From Pocillopora verrucosa (Eukaryota; Cnidaria; Anthozoa; Scleractinia; Pocilloporidae): a DNA stretch of 64,000 bases. The first letter of the stretch is position 1; each line of letters begins with the position of its first letter. Below, piece after piece: positions 13,093-25,600 of this stretch. A program made the translations under genes and the position numbers. The notes below the pieces were generated by a model. That model saw only the letters and a program-made list of their open reading frames with translations, had not been told where the DNA came from and made no database searches. The stretch spans positions 30,351,830 to 30,415,829 of the forward strand of contig NC_089312.1 in the NCBI RefSeq assembly GCF_036669915.1, read 5' to 3'.

Positions 13093-14038
13093 GCTTCAAA
13101 CTGCTGAAATCTTCATTTATTTGGCTGCAGTAGAATTATTTTTGTTAAACTGATTTTGTCAAATGGATGGCAGCCATTCCACATTAACACATTTTCCACA
13201 TGGAGGAATGGAATTCTTCTTGGAGTAAAGCATAATGCCATTGTTGAATTGTCACTCTTGATGATTGCTTATCACAAAAGGATGCACAAGTTTGACTAAA
13301 TGGATAATGTCATTCTTTGGTTTGTATAGCTTGAAAAGTTATAGGCTGTTTTTATGAAGTATTTAGCAAAAGTTAGTTTGGCTTGGAACTTTCCATTGTA
13401 GTGCAATGTTGAATAGAACAGGTAACAGGCTAAGGAAAGAGACTTGACATTTTTATGCTTTGTTGCTGAAAAGCTGTTCTTTTTTTGTAGATAGTAAGAA
13501 TGTGCTTAGTATTGCAGTGGATATGCTTGGGAAAAAAATACCTTACCAAGATCAGGTGATCTTACTAAGTTTTTTGGGGCATTTTTGTCATACAGTAACA
13601 TGCCTATGAGAGTATTGAATTTTTACTTGTTGTGTAAGGGGTTGTGTAGTAAGCCATACTCTCTTTTGAAATATAGTTATTATTTGTTTTCAAGTCTATC
13701 CACTGTGAATATTTCTGTCAAAGGTGATGTTTTAATGGAGTTTCAACAATTACACAAACAGAGAAAAAATTGAAATCCAGATCTCCTCAATCTTCAGGGC
13801 AACAAGTGCTAAACAAATTCTGGTGTTGTGTCACTGGTGTTTTCATGCAATTTTTATCTTACTTACAATTTTTACTCAAAGAGTGACTGCAAGCCAGCTT
13901 AGAATCTTGCAATTATGATGCATTGGTGTGTTACAGTGGTCATTCTATACTTCTTACAATCAACTATTTGATGGATAACGAGTTAACCACACTATTGGAG
14001 CTCCTAACAAGAGAGAAGGGTTTGAACGTTTGATGAAA

Positions 14039-14074
14039 AAAAAAAAACCCCACCCCCCCCCCCCCCAAAAAAAA
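14039..14074. repeat. Poly-A / poly-C homopolymer tract
   Basis: A run of A followed by CCCCA, a long C run and another A run. Low-complexity tract, prone to length error in assembly. Confidence 0.7.
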
Positions 14075-16104
14075 TGTCACTATGTGTAGAGCTGTCAATC
14101 CATAACAGATCTGTTATAGCATATGTACTTGTTACGTGTCAAGCGCAGTGGCTATCTTGGTAGTGTGGAGTACTTGTTATGTGACAGGAAGTTATTTGAT
14201 TAGCTTTTTTTAATCAGAAGGAAACGGGATTTTGCAAACTTGATAAGGTAAATTAGTGAGCTTGTGATATCTAAAAGAAAAGTAACTCAAGTCGCTATCC
14301 AGGGAGAAAGTAAAGAAGGACAATTCTGTGAAAGTAGGATACATGTACCGTATCAAGAGGGTCATTCCTTTGAATGCTTCCTCATCTTTGAAGGATTTGA
14401 TTTTAAACAACTTATTTCCTTTTCCAATTTGCAAAATTTCCTAAATGAGAGTTAAAACGGTCGGTGACCTTGTTCTGAATGAAGACGCTGTTTTTTCTGT
14501 TCAACAATTGACACCTAAAATAGTGTTATCGGTTGGTGTAAGTTTTTTTTTTAATTTGTGGAGGCAAATCTTTTTGTAGAAGCCATACTGATTGTGTACT
14601 CTTGTAAGACTGATAATTACTACTGTGATTGTTGTCAGCTTTTGAGACGTTCCTGACATTTCAACCTTAGAGAATGAGGCTCTGTGACCGTTTCAAGAGG
14701 GTCATTCCTCGAGCTCGATTCAAGAATATACGAAAGAAAATTTGAAAAAAAAAAAGCTCTTGAATAGTCGTGGCTAAAGGAAGTGCTGGCATTATTTTCT
14801 AAACAGTTTCTGTCAATATTACTTGTTGAAAAATATTCATAGCTATTTGCAAAGCGTATTTCGTGAAGGAGAAAGGTAGGTGGAGTCAATGGCACGCCTT
14901 CTTAACGGCTGCTTAGGATTTCTGGGGAGCATTTTGCTAATGGCTTCAGACAATTCATTGGTCGACTGGAAAGTCTAAATTATGAGGAATGTGTCGAAAT
15001 CGTGTAAATTTTATGAGATTTTTTTTAACAATTTCTTTGAGAAGGTTTCTATCACAAGTTATCATGGTGTAGACCGTGCTTAACAGCCGGTGCAATTGTG
15101 TCTTACGGGAAACAGCGTTGTATGTTGAAATAGCGCATGCACGTAGAATAACAATGTTGCCTCACCCAGTGTTTTCTCTGGCCAGGTGTATTGTTTGGAA
15201 CACTTTCCTAGTCAGTTTGCCTAAGTTACAGTCTGTTGGATCAAACACTTTAATGTGTTACTCTAATGTTATATTTTTGTATTATTTTAGTAAATATATT
15301 TTCAGTGATTAGTAAACAAAGAAACCAGACTCTGTGACTCGTTATTTCAGTATTAAGCGGTAAACTTGAGTTGTAAGGATGCGAAGGTGCATGCCATGAA
15401 AGTGTAGTGAAGCGGGGACCGGGGTGGTGGGGTGGATATGGAAGGGGTGAGGCATTGGGAAAATGGTTTGTTGATTACTCTTTGTTTTGTTTTGTTTTTT
15501 TTTTACGGTTGAACACTTCAGATTAAGGTCAGCGTAAGGACGGAAGAGAATATGCGTGTATTGGAAATTACTGAAGCATTCACTGCCGTTAAGTCAAAAG
15601 TCTGTCGAGGTGGCGGTGATCTTGTTGGTTTAAGGGAGATAATCTCGGCCATTTTTATTAATGCGCAATAAGTGATCTTTTACTAGTTAGAAGCTCGTCT
15701 ACGGAGGGGAAAGGATCTTGTGTAGTTTTCATTTGGCGTTCAGAAGAAACTATGCCCACTATGTAGTACACATTCCAAGTAATTAGCGAATCTTTTAGCG
15801 TCATACGTGTAAAAATTGCAATTATTTTTCTATTAATATCATTGGCTTTTTATAGCCCGTTCGTTCATGGCAGATGTTAGTTATTTTAAGTTGTGCTTAA
15901 TTGACTACAAAGAACTTTATTTGGAATTTATGAATACACGTAGTTCTGTCGCGTAGTATTCAAACTGTTCTAACCCAGAGCGCTGCACAAGAAGTGCACT
16001 CTTGCATCGCTCGGGATATCTGTATGTCATGAGATGATCATACGCCTACGGCTTTCAAAAGCCAGTTCTTACCATTTCCCTTTCCGCTATCAGTCGACCA
16101 CATT

Positions 16105-16110
16105 TTTATT
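16105..16110 (-). promoter_or_regulatory. Putative polyadenylation signal of the Ras-like gene
   Basis: TTTATT on the plus strand (AATAAA on the minus strand) about 525 bases beyond the stop codon at 16634. Assigned by position only. Confidence 0.3.
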
Positions 16111-16633
16111 TTATCCTCCTAACATTTTTGATGTCGCATATGCATGCTGCGTATGAAATCAATAATAAGGGCGTAATACACCCCACTAAGGTCAGCGGGT
16201 TTGTTTTACAAGACAAATGGCTAGCTTCACGAAGCCTTTCTTATGATTTGTCAGGGATTTTTGGCAAAAGAGCTCTCAGAGCGTGAATTTAGGCCTTAAT
16301 TGTGGTAAAGTGGGGTAATCAACGTTTGATAAGTGTTTTTGACCAGTAAATTTCGTTTCTTATAAAAGTGAATAGGGAAATAAAAACCTATCATCGCTGA
16401 CTACCCTTCTGTATTGTACTTAGGGTTTTGCGTTTGGACAACAACACTGATTCAGAGAGAGTCCTATAGTCACTTTTCGGGTATTTTAATCTTGTAGGGA
16501 ACTTATTTTTATCGCAGTCAAGAAGAAAGGCACGAGAAGACCTCATCAAACTGTTACTAGCCCAGCTTGATAACTCGTAGGAAAATTTAGGTCGTCGAAG
16601 ATCAGTCTAGTCAACAGAACACTAATTTTAAAA

Positions 16634-19600
16634 TTAAAGTGTGTCTGCTCGTCTTGGACTTCTCTTTTTCTCGTTTTTCCAGTTGAAAAGAGAATTTCCA
16701 AATTTCTGTTTCTTTTTCTCTATCTGTGGATTACTGTTTTTTCGCTTTTCCTTCTCCTGTCGCAAGTATTTCTTGTGAAGCGCCACCCTTCGGAAGACAA
16801 CATTCAACGCCTCCTGAACATTATCGTAATTTTCTGCGGCGGAAACTTCGAAAAACATGCATCCGAGCTGTTCAGCAGCCGATTGGCCCTCCTTTGTGGT
16901 TACTGAAAAGCATAAACTAAGGATGAGCGGCTTGTCAATGTTTGGGTCAGTAGTATTTTGGAATGGTCTTTTTCAGGCATAAAGGGTCAGAATTTCAAAA
17001 ATTTATTTCCGGATGTTCAGAAAACCCACCAAGGGTTAATGATCGATGGTTTCATTTTTTTTTGCAACCACGTTCCGTGGTGTATTCTGTATCATAATAT
17101 TTATTGAATACCTTTGACATTTGTCTTCCGTTTCCTCTCTCAAGGTCATATCAAAATTATCGTGACTTTTAAAGTTTCACTGATCATCACGAAGTAGTTT
17201 GGGTCATGGTTGACGGATTTCAGTCTTTGAACCCGACGGGCTGTTTGTCTGAGGCGTTTTTTTTAATACATCTGCTTTCTTACCTTTTCTGAAATGCTCC
17301 AGATCTATCTTGTTTCCCACCAGAGCGACATGCAATTCATCTGTGCCTTTGCCGTCGTAGATTGCTTCAACCAGATGTATGGCATTATTAAAGCTGTTTT
17401 TGTCCGTGATGGAATACACCACGAGAAAAGCGTCGGCCCATTTGATGTCTTTATCAACTGGAGACGTATCGCTCTGGAAACAAGGGAACAAGATATCAGA
17501 GCAAGAAAAGAAAAAATTCCATAGAGGCCTATACAAGAATGAACCAAATGGACCACATCGTCTGAGGCTTTTGTTGACTGCTTCACCCCCTGGATAGGGT
17601 GCTCTCCCTCACAAGTAACTTCCACGTGCTTTGGAAACTCATCTGGTTCCATGGCACGTGAAAGTAAAACCCTGTTATTATAGAACCCCAATTTTTTAGC
17701 CACTTCTTATTCTAAAAATAGCTGTCTCTTCTATTTTGACCCAAATGTTCGTGCAGAATTGATCGCAGTTGATTGATTGCAGACGGAATTCACGCACAAC
17801 TGTCGCATATATAAATTATCAACAGAACTTGGTATCATTTGAATTTGAAAAAGTTTGTCAGCAATTAAAGGATATTTGAATTGGTTAATACAAAACATAC
17901 ATGCGTTTGTCCTGAATCCACTCAAATTTTCACAGAGTTTGGGGTCTTCATATTGAATTAAGCCTACTTGTAGAAATAAGATTCAATTTCGTGAGTGGTT
18001 CTCAGTTTCCATTGAAGAAATACTTTTCTTGAAATTTTTGCAAGGAAAGTCGAGTTGAACGAAGCGGCTTGCAGAGACTGAATTTCAGAAATTTTTTTGC
18101 TCGTGTTTTCTACCTTTGCTCTTCCTCTTCTAAACGCAACATTGATATTAAGTGGATAATACGGTTTTTCAGAGCAACACGCTTTTCTGACCTTTATGTT
18201 AAAAATTGTAATAATCGTCTCGAGGTCAAGTAAAACAGTTTTGCTTTAGGGTATCTTTCTTTAGTAAGGTTAAATCAGTGGCTTCCCAGCACTTTTGTGG
18301 AATAAATGTCAAGTACAGTCAATGAATTTTTAACGTCATGCATGAAAATAAATCCTCCTTTCCTTTTTTTTTCTCAAACTTCTGAATTATAAAAACTACT
18401 GTTTGAAAATAAATTTCGGCTTGCAATAAGGAAGCATATTTTTGAGTCGATGTTATTTGAATCATTCCGGTTGCGAAAGTCTAAATGTGTGTCGAAAATC
18501 AAATTCGTGTCAATGATTATTCACTTTCTTACAAATTATTTGCATATCTCAAAACGCAAAATCGCCGCGGCTGACGTATTCTTAATTGTCATGTTTCGTT
18601 CTCGTGACTTCCGTTGGCAGAACATCTTCATCCTTTTACCGAGACCTCTCGTTAATTTTTTTTTTTTGACTTATGAGCTAAACGGACGCTTTTATGATTT
18701 CTATTAAGCAGAGAGCCATCTGAAAGCAATGTTCATATCCATATAAGGATAACAACACCTGCCACGTGTCTCGGGGAAGGCAATGATGTTTTTAAATGGA
18801 TTTCTCGACTCAGCGTGATATTTATTTTTAAAAAAAATCGGATGCGCTTGTTGGCATTTGGATAACGGGAAAAATTCATCTCAGCGACGAAAGCGAAGAT
18901 CGTCGAAGGACTCTACTGTATAATTTTTTTTTTTCTGAATTTCACGTGTTTCATTCAAATTGATTACCAGAATCGAAAGAGAGTGTTCCTCAGACAAAAA
19001 AACCATCAGACAAAGTAATGGATTTGAAAGAAACAGATAGATATCTCCGCCAGCCACGAATAAACTACGAAGAAAATCTTTACAAGCGAATGGATGATTT
19101 TCGTCGGCAGGAGATATTGTGCGATACAATTCTTCAAGTGGACGGGCAAGAATTTCCAGCCCACAAAAACGTCTTAGCGGCATGTAGCGAGTATTTCCTT
19201 GGTTTGTTTACATCCGACATGAAAGAAAAACATCAACTTGAAGTCAAACTCGAAGGATTTCGAGCCTTTGTGATGAATGATCTGCTCCATTACATATATA
19301 CGGGAGAAGTTGAAATAACCGATGAGAATGTCAAAGAACTGGTTTTCGCTGCTGATTACCTGTTAATAACAAGCTTAAAGGATAAAGGGAGTGAGTACTT
19401 AGAAGGAATTTTAAATCCTTCAAATTGTCTGTCAATGAGAGCGTTTTCAGAGAAATTTGACTGTGAAGAACTCATGGACAAGTCTGAGAGCTTTATTCTT
19501 GAGAACTTCGTGGCGGTTTCGAAATCGGAGGAATTCCTGCATCTTTGCCTCTCTGAGATTGAGAAGCTTATCACTTTAGACGACGTTATTGTGGAGACGG

Positions 19601-22600
19601 AGGAACAGGTGTACGAAGCGGTCGTTTCGTGGGTCAAACATGACGTGAATAACAGGAGAGAGAATTTCCCGCGGTTACTCTCTCAGGTTCGCTTGGGTTG
19701 CATGTCAAAATATTACATAGCAGAATATGTTGAAAAGGAAGAACTGGTAACCAATAACCTTGAGTGCACCAAGCTTCTTTACGAAGCCATGAAGTCATAT
19801 GCATTACATGGACCTCAGCGACAGCCAATCAGGGATATCTGCAAGACGCGGAAATGTTTGGATTCCAATGTAGATGCCATCATTACGATCTGGGGACCTG
19901 GAGACGAATTGCGTTCCTCAACTCAGTGTTACGTGCCTTCTGTCAATCAGTGGTACAATTTGGCGCCAATGTTAATCCCGCGCTTCAGTCACGGCGCTGT
20001 GGCATGCGAGGGGTTTATTTTCACAGTGGGAGGAGTCTCCCTGAATGGGCATCTGTCAAGCATGGAGAGATATGACTACAGGTAGGTTATTGTCAGGTAT
20101 TAATCGTTATTTACCCACAGTGGGAGTGACGCAGTGGCCCGTTGTTTAACGGAAATGAATCCAGGAGGTCTGAATGTGAGCCATGGCCGGTTCAATCCGG
20201 TGCACTGTTTTAAAAACCCGAGAAGATGTCGGGGGGTGGGGGGCTGGGGTAAGTTTTAGTCACTTTGAGAAGCTAAGCTACTCGTTGTAAAGATAATTTT
20301 GATGCTTCTTTATATGTGATTTTCACAGAACTAACACATGGGCAGGAGTAGCACCGATGGCTAAGGAAATCTCTGCTCTTGGTGTGGCTGAACTAAATGG
20401 TTCTTTATACGCAGTAGGTGGCTGGCACAGAGGAAGACCGCTTAACACCGTTTTGAGGTAATCGAAAATGTTGTGTTTTGTAATCAGGATATTGATTATT
20501 GTTGGCCAGGTCATGTGTAAAGAATGTTGTGCTCCTATGAAAGACTGAGGTAAAAAGAGATCATTTCTTTTTTGAAGGTACTATCCGAACTCGAACATCT
20601 GGGAAGCGGTCGCCCCCATGACATCAAACAGAGGTGGTCCATGTGTAGTATCTGATAAATACCTTTACGCCATCGGTGGAAAAACAGAAAACGATAATGC
20701 CAATGACCCGTTCAAGTACCTGAGCACGGTTGAAAAATATGATCCCAGAACAAACACCTGGACCATGACCACACCCATGCAGGTCCGTAGAGCATACGCA
20801 TGCGGAGTAGCTGTTGGCGGAAACCTTTACGTAGTAGGGGGAACCCAAGATGATTTGTACTCGTCGCACAGCTCTTGTGAGGCTTTTGACATAGAGAATA
20901 ACACCTGGACATACATAGCTAATTTGTGCATATCAAGAGCGCTGGCAGGGATAGCTTTCGTAGGAAATCATATCTACGTTCTCGGAGGAAAGAAAAATTC
21001 CCGCGAAAGAACAGACAAAGTAGAATTTTACGATATCGATCTTGACGTGTGGAAGGTTGTAGGGTCGGTACCTAACTGTATGGGTGGGATACAGTGCTCA
21101 GCTGTTTCTCTTTCCACCCAATTTCTCAACTCTCTGACAAAGATTACTTAAAATTTTTTTTTTCCTTATCAGTACATGTAAGATTGACAGGCTTTCGTTT
21201 GAACGTCACAATGTCCCAATTCATCTCTAATTTTCGAACTTCTTTTTGAGATTAACCCTTTTCTATAGCTGCTGCACGAGTGATCCGTCAAACAATCACA
21301 TGGCCCCCGCGGGAACAAAATTTCTATGTGCCTAATTAAACGCGCAGTGCATACGAAGGCCTGGGCATAACGTTGGATTCAATTTCTATGAGCTGTTGAT
21401 TTTGAGGACTGAACGACTTAGCAGTTTGTACTTGTCGTCGTTTTGAACTTGGAGCCTTAGTCCTTCTCGTGAAAAATTCGAACATTTTGGCAAAAGTTTT
21501 TTCGAAACTTTAAAAACATAGCAGAATGATTTCCCTTTATGTATGGGCCTCAAATATAATTAGCACAGGATGATTGTAATTACCGTGATTAAAGAAGAAG
21601 TTAGATATCATTGTTAAGCTGAGAAATCTGTATATAAGAGCATATATGTACATAAGCATGGAGTGTGTCCAAACATCAAGTCACCGAGTAAAATTCGATA
21701 GTTGACTTTTTATGGCAAGGCATATAGTAAGATAAAAACGGATGAGATGTATGTAAAAAACGACAGAGGAACAACTATCTTTTAAAATATCTACAAAATA
21801 AATAGGGCGATGTGAACATTATCTAATAAAAAATGAATTAGATTCAGTCTTTTGTCGGAGGTAAGCCAAATCCAAACGTCACCTACGCTTAATTGATGTT
21901 TAGTAAACAAAAGAAGCTTTTAAAAAACTTGGCGAAGCCGTCAGATAGACCTTCAGAATACATTAATTCGTACCTTTTCAATGGTATCACGAAACTCAAA
22001 TGTCAGAAATTCATCGTCCAGCTTGATTTTGTGACTGTAGGTTAATTCTGAAATCAAGAATTAGAGAACAAGAGTTTATCGTAGGTATTTGAAAAGAATG
22101 CGAACAATGATTAAAGGTTAAAATATTCAAAATATGAAATTATCATAACCTGACGTACAAAATCTGTTGATGTTTATCTAAGAATAACTTTATATGTTCA
22201 TTGAACTGAGAGCTTGTGCTCATAATTTAGGGCTGAGGCTTAAGACAATTATTTATTTCAGTGTGAAAGAAGTTCTGCTTGGTTTTGATCAATTCCCACA
22301 GGCAGACGAATACAGGTAAGGGAGTAGTGGAGTCCAATGCTACATTGCCATAGAAACGTCTGTCTTGAAGCGGCTTTAAGTTCGAACTAAGATCTTATCA
22401 TTGTGTGGTTTAATCCACTTTAGCAGAGCATTAAATGTTCATTACACAACTTAACACCAGGAAATGAGCAATTATTGAGATGAACATGTGGCATTGCTGA
22501 TTGCTTAAAAACAAAATTACATTTCAGCAATGCGGGAAAGTTCAATTCATTGTTCGATTCTCTTTTTCGGTTTCCATTGCGCACCAAGGATTGTTCTAAT

Positions 22601-25600
22601 CAGTGACCCTCAATAGAATATTAAAAGTTGCGTGTATTGTGTTGTTAAGTAAATACAGAGAGCCTGAATCACTTCACTAATTTCTCAACGGTTGAATGTT
22701 CACTGCTTGAATTCAAGCACGTGGCCGAATGACCCCGCAAGCTCCATCTCTGCGTCAGCTTGTAGCATGCTTCATTCCGTGAATTTTGGCCAAAATAGGC
22801 AAAGAATGGAGAGCATGAATCGAATGTACTAATGTGCGTGTTAGTTGTCTAGTAAATTAAGAAAGAGTAACCGACATGGTTCAGAGAACATAAACATTAA
22901 CGCACAAGAGAGTCGGTGATTAACACAATGTTTAACGGTCGGTTGGCCAGGACTATGCGACCGAAACAATTTGTCGCTCCAATTAGTTTGGCTAAAAACT
23001 GTCTACTAACGGTTTTGGATGAGTCTTTTATATACCATGGGGAAGAATGATATGTGATGTCGGTCGAAAATGAACCCTCAGAGGCAGGAATACTAACCTA
23101 TTTTAAGGGTTCAGTCGGTAAACGAGACATGATGTAGGTGTAGAGCACAGACGGAGGGACAAGTTAAGGAGTTTAAAAAGAAACTTTTTTCGAGGCGCTC
23201 AGACACATCGCGCTTCTTTTGATGCTAAGTGTGGCCATAAAATTTGTAATTGAATTGGTTTGCGTGCGACGTTGTGGATAAAACAAATCATGGAGCTCAA
23301 GTTAGTTGATCACTTTAGGGGTGCATGCGTGGGTTGGGAGAAAAAATCTTGCTACCATTTCCAAACAGTTCAATTCAAACAATAACAGAAAATGTTCAGT
23401 TTTGGTGTCGCAGAGAAACAACGCATATTGATAAATTCTTATTACTAAATTCTCTACTTACGCATAAGTGACTGATATTCGCCAATAAATCTCTTCGTCA
23501 GAAAACGAACAGTTAAGGCTGGTGATAAAAATGATATAAAATGTTAAGACTATTATAACAGAAATCTTAAAGAAAATTAAAATTACAGCATCTCCCTTAC
23601 CCATTTTGTCCAGGAAGAACTTCTTTTGCTTGAGAGTCATAAAAACCCAAAACCAAAATAATCACAATGTATCCAGGGGTTTCGGTTCGCCCCCACCTTA
23701 ACAAGCCTGCCCCTGGCTTGCTTAGGGGCATTGTTTCCGTAAGGCAGAACGTGTTCCTTTTCTGACGAGTCGAACATATTAGAATCTTTTTTAAGACCGT
23801 CATTATTCCCCTCTTCTTATGAAGGAACACATTCTGCCGTAAGGAAACGAGTTGAAGAAAAAATGGGGACGGACTTGTCAAGGTTGATGACGCGAGCTTT
23901 TCGTAAAGGGGGCGAACGGGTATGGGGTGAACCTGCCAAGGGGCGAAACCTATTGAGCGTTATGAAGACCGTTCATAGCGTTCAATACGGCAAAACCATT
24001 GCTGGATTACTTTCAACACTCCATCATTTTCTAGTGCCCAGGTTGTTATCTAACACGCGTTGTTTGCTCATTTTTGTAAAACCTCGATCTCTACTTTCTA
24101 GTCGGCTCCAACTCATCACTCACTTAGCTAATATTCATTGTTGTGCATTGTTATTGTTCATTGTTGTTATTATTGCAAGGATTATATGATTTATCAATAA
24201 CGCGTATTTGACGCTTGTTTTTGTTCTCTTTTACATTATTTCCCTAGAATCCATCGGCCTGATGAAAAGAGAAAAAAAACATGCACGAAGGTGTCAATTA
24301 TCTCATTTGTTTTCAGGCGAACAACATATGGCAAACGTATCTATTTCCAGTGCGTGACACATTTTGTTTATTTTCTGGTCTGGAAACTAAAGTTGATTTC
24401 TTTCAGGTTCCGCTTTTCTGGCACGGAAACCACGTACCCTAAGAATGATTTGAGTCAGTACACGTAATAGAAAGTGTTACACGAACTTTGCACATGTCCT
24501 CAACTGGACAAGAAGAGGAGAAAGGAAGACGCACTACTTCGAAGTATAAAGAAAAGCTGAAGCAAACATTTGCAGTTGGAATGAGGAGCTGATGTCGCTA
24601 AGTGCTGAGAGGGGCTGGCTGGGTGGGTGGGTGGTAAAAAGAGAGAGGATTTAGGACATTTGTACAGTTTGGATATGCTCCCCCATGTATCTTTTCACGC
24701 TACTAGTACATTAATAAAGAAAGGTGGAAAATTCACGAATTGAAATGTAGAAAACGGCTCAGAACATTTGATAAATTACACTTGTTATTATTGCACAATT
24801 TATCAATTAAAACCTGCATTAGCTTCTTTTGTCTTCTGTTTAACGGACACCCTCTATTAAACGGACACTAGCCAGATTCCCGTGGTTTTCCGCCTAAATC
24901 AAGTTTCACTGTAGTACATTCCCCGATTGCAGCCCATTAAAAAAAAACATATGTAAATGAGATAATATTATAAAACCGGATAAAATTTGGTAATTGCATT
25001 TTGCTTCCGAAAAAAAGATCTATGATAACGAATCTCTCTATAGCGAATCACTTTCAACAAAGAACGGTGTAACGTCTAATAAATGGATGAATTTGTTCAC
25101 GACAATATTATCACGTTTCGTCGGTCAACATGATTGGGATGGGGTAGTGGGGTGGGGGGATGTTTGGGGGTCCTCTGACAGGAAACATCAAAAAAGCAGA
25201 ATTATTATTAGAAGAACACTTGATCACTGGCAGAACAGCTATGAAATGTGTGTCATCAGCAATAACCAGGGCACAGGGTTTAAAATTATTCGCAAAATGT
25301 ACGTCTGATTGATTTCTAGCACATGACCATCGGCAAACTGAATTCAATAAGTTTCTATCATGTTATTGTCCTAAGGTTATAAACACAAACAGATAAAATC
25401 AATACAAACTCGTTAACCGTTTCGTGACTGTTTTGTTAATGAATACTTTCAACAAAGAGTCCTAGAGTACTGTTTTGAGTGGTCATCTTTTAGATAGCAA
25501 GTGATTCTATATATGGATAAAAGAAACATATCTTCCTTTTTTTCCTTATTCTGCATAAATACCACATTTTTTTTTTGTCCACGTTGATTTAATTTGCGCT

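Larger units (their letters stand above)
13093..16633. other. Intergenic region downstream of PAWR-like gene
   Basis: No recognisable gene. It contains an A-run/C-run tract at about 14039-14074 and a short direct repeat (TCAAGAGGGTCATTCCT near 14353 and near 14692). The right end should hold the 3' UTR of the minus-strand Ras-like gene. Confidence 0.5.

Noticed and set aside
14353-14710. Shared TCAAGAGGGTCATTCCT motif considered as a repeat family
   Set aside because: Only two short copies about 340 bases apart and no similarity beyond about 17 bases.
24994-25308. Open frame in an intron of the Ras-like gene
   Set aside because: No family motif, tryptophan/glycine-rich stretch stems from a G-run; judged chance.
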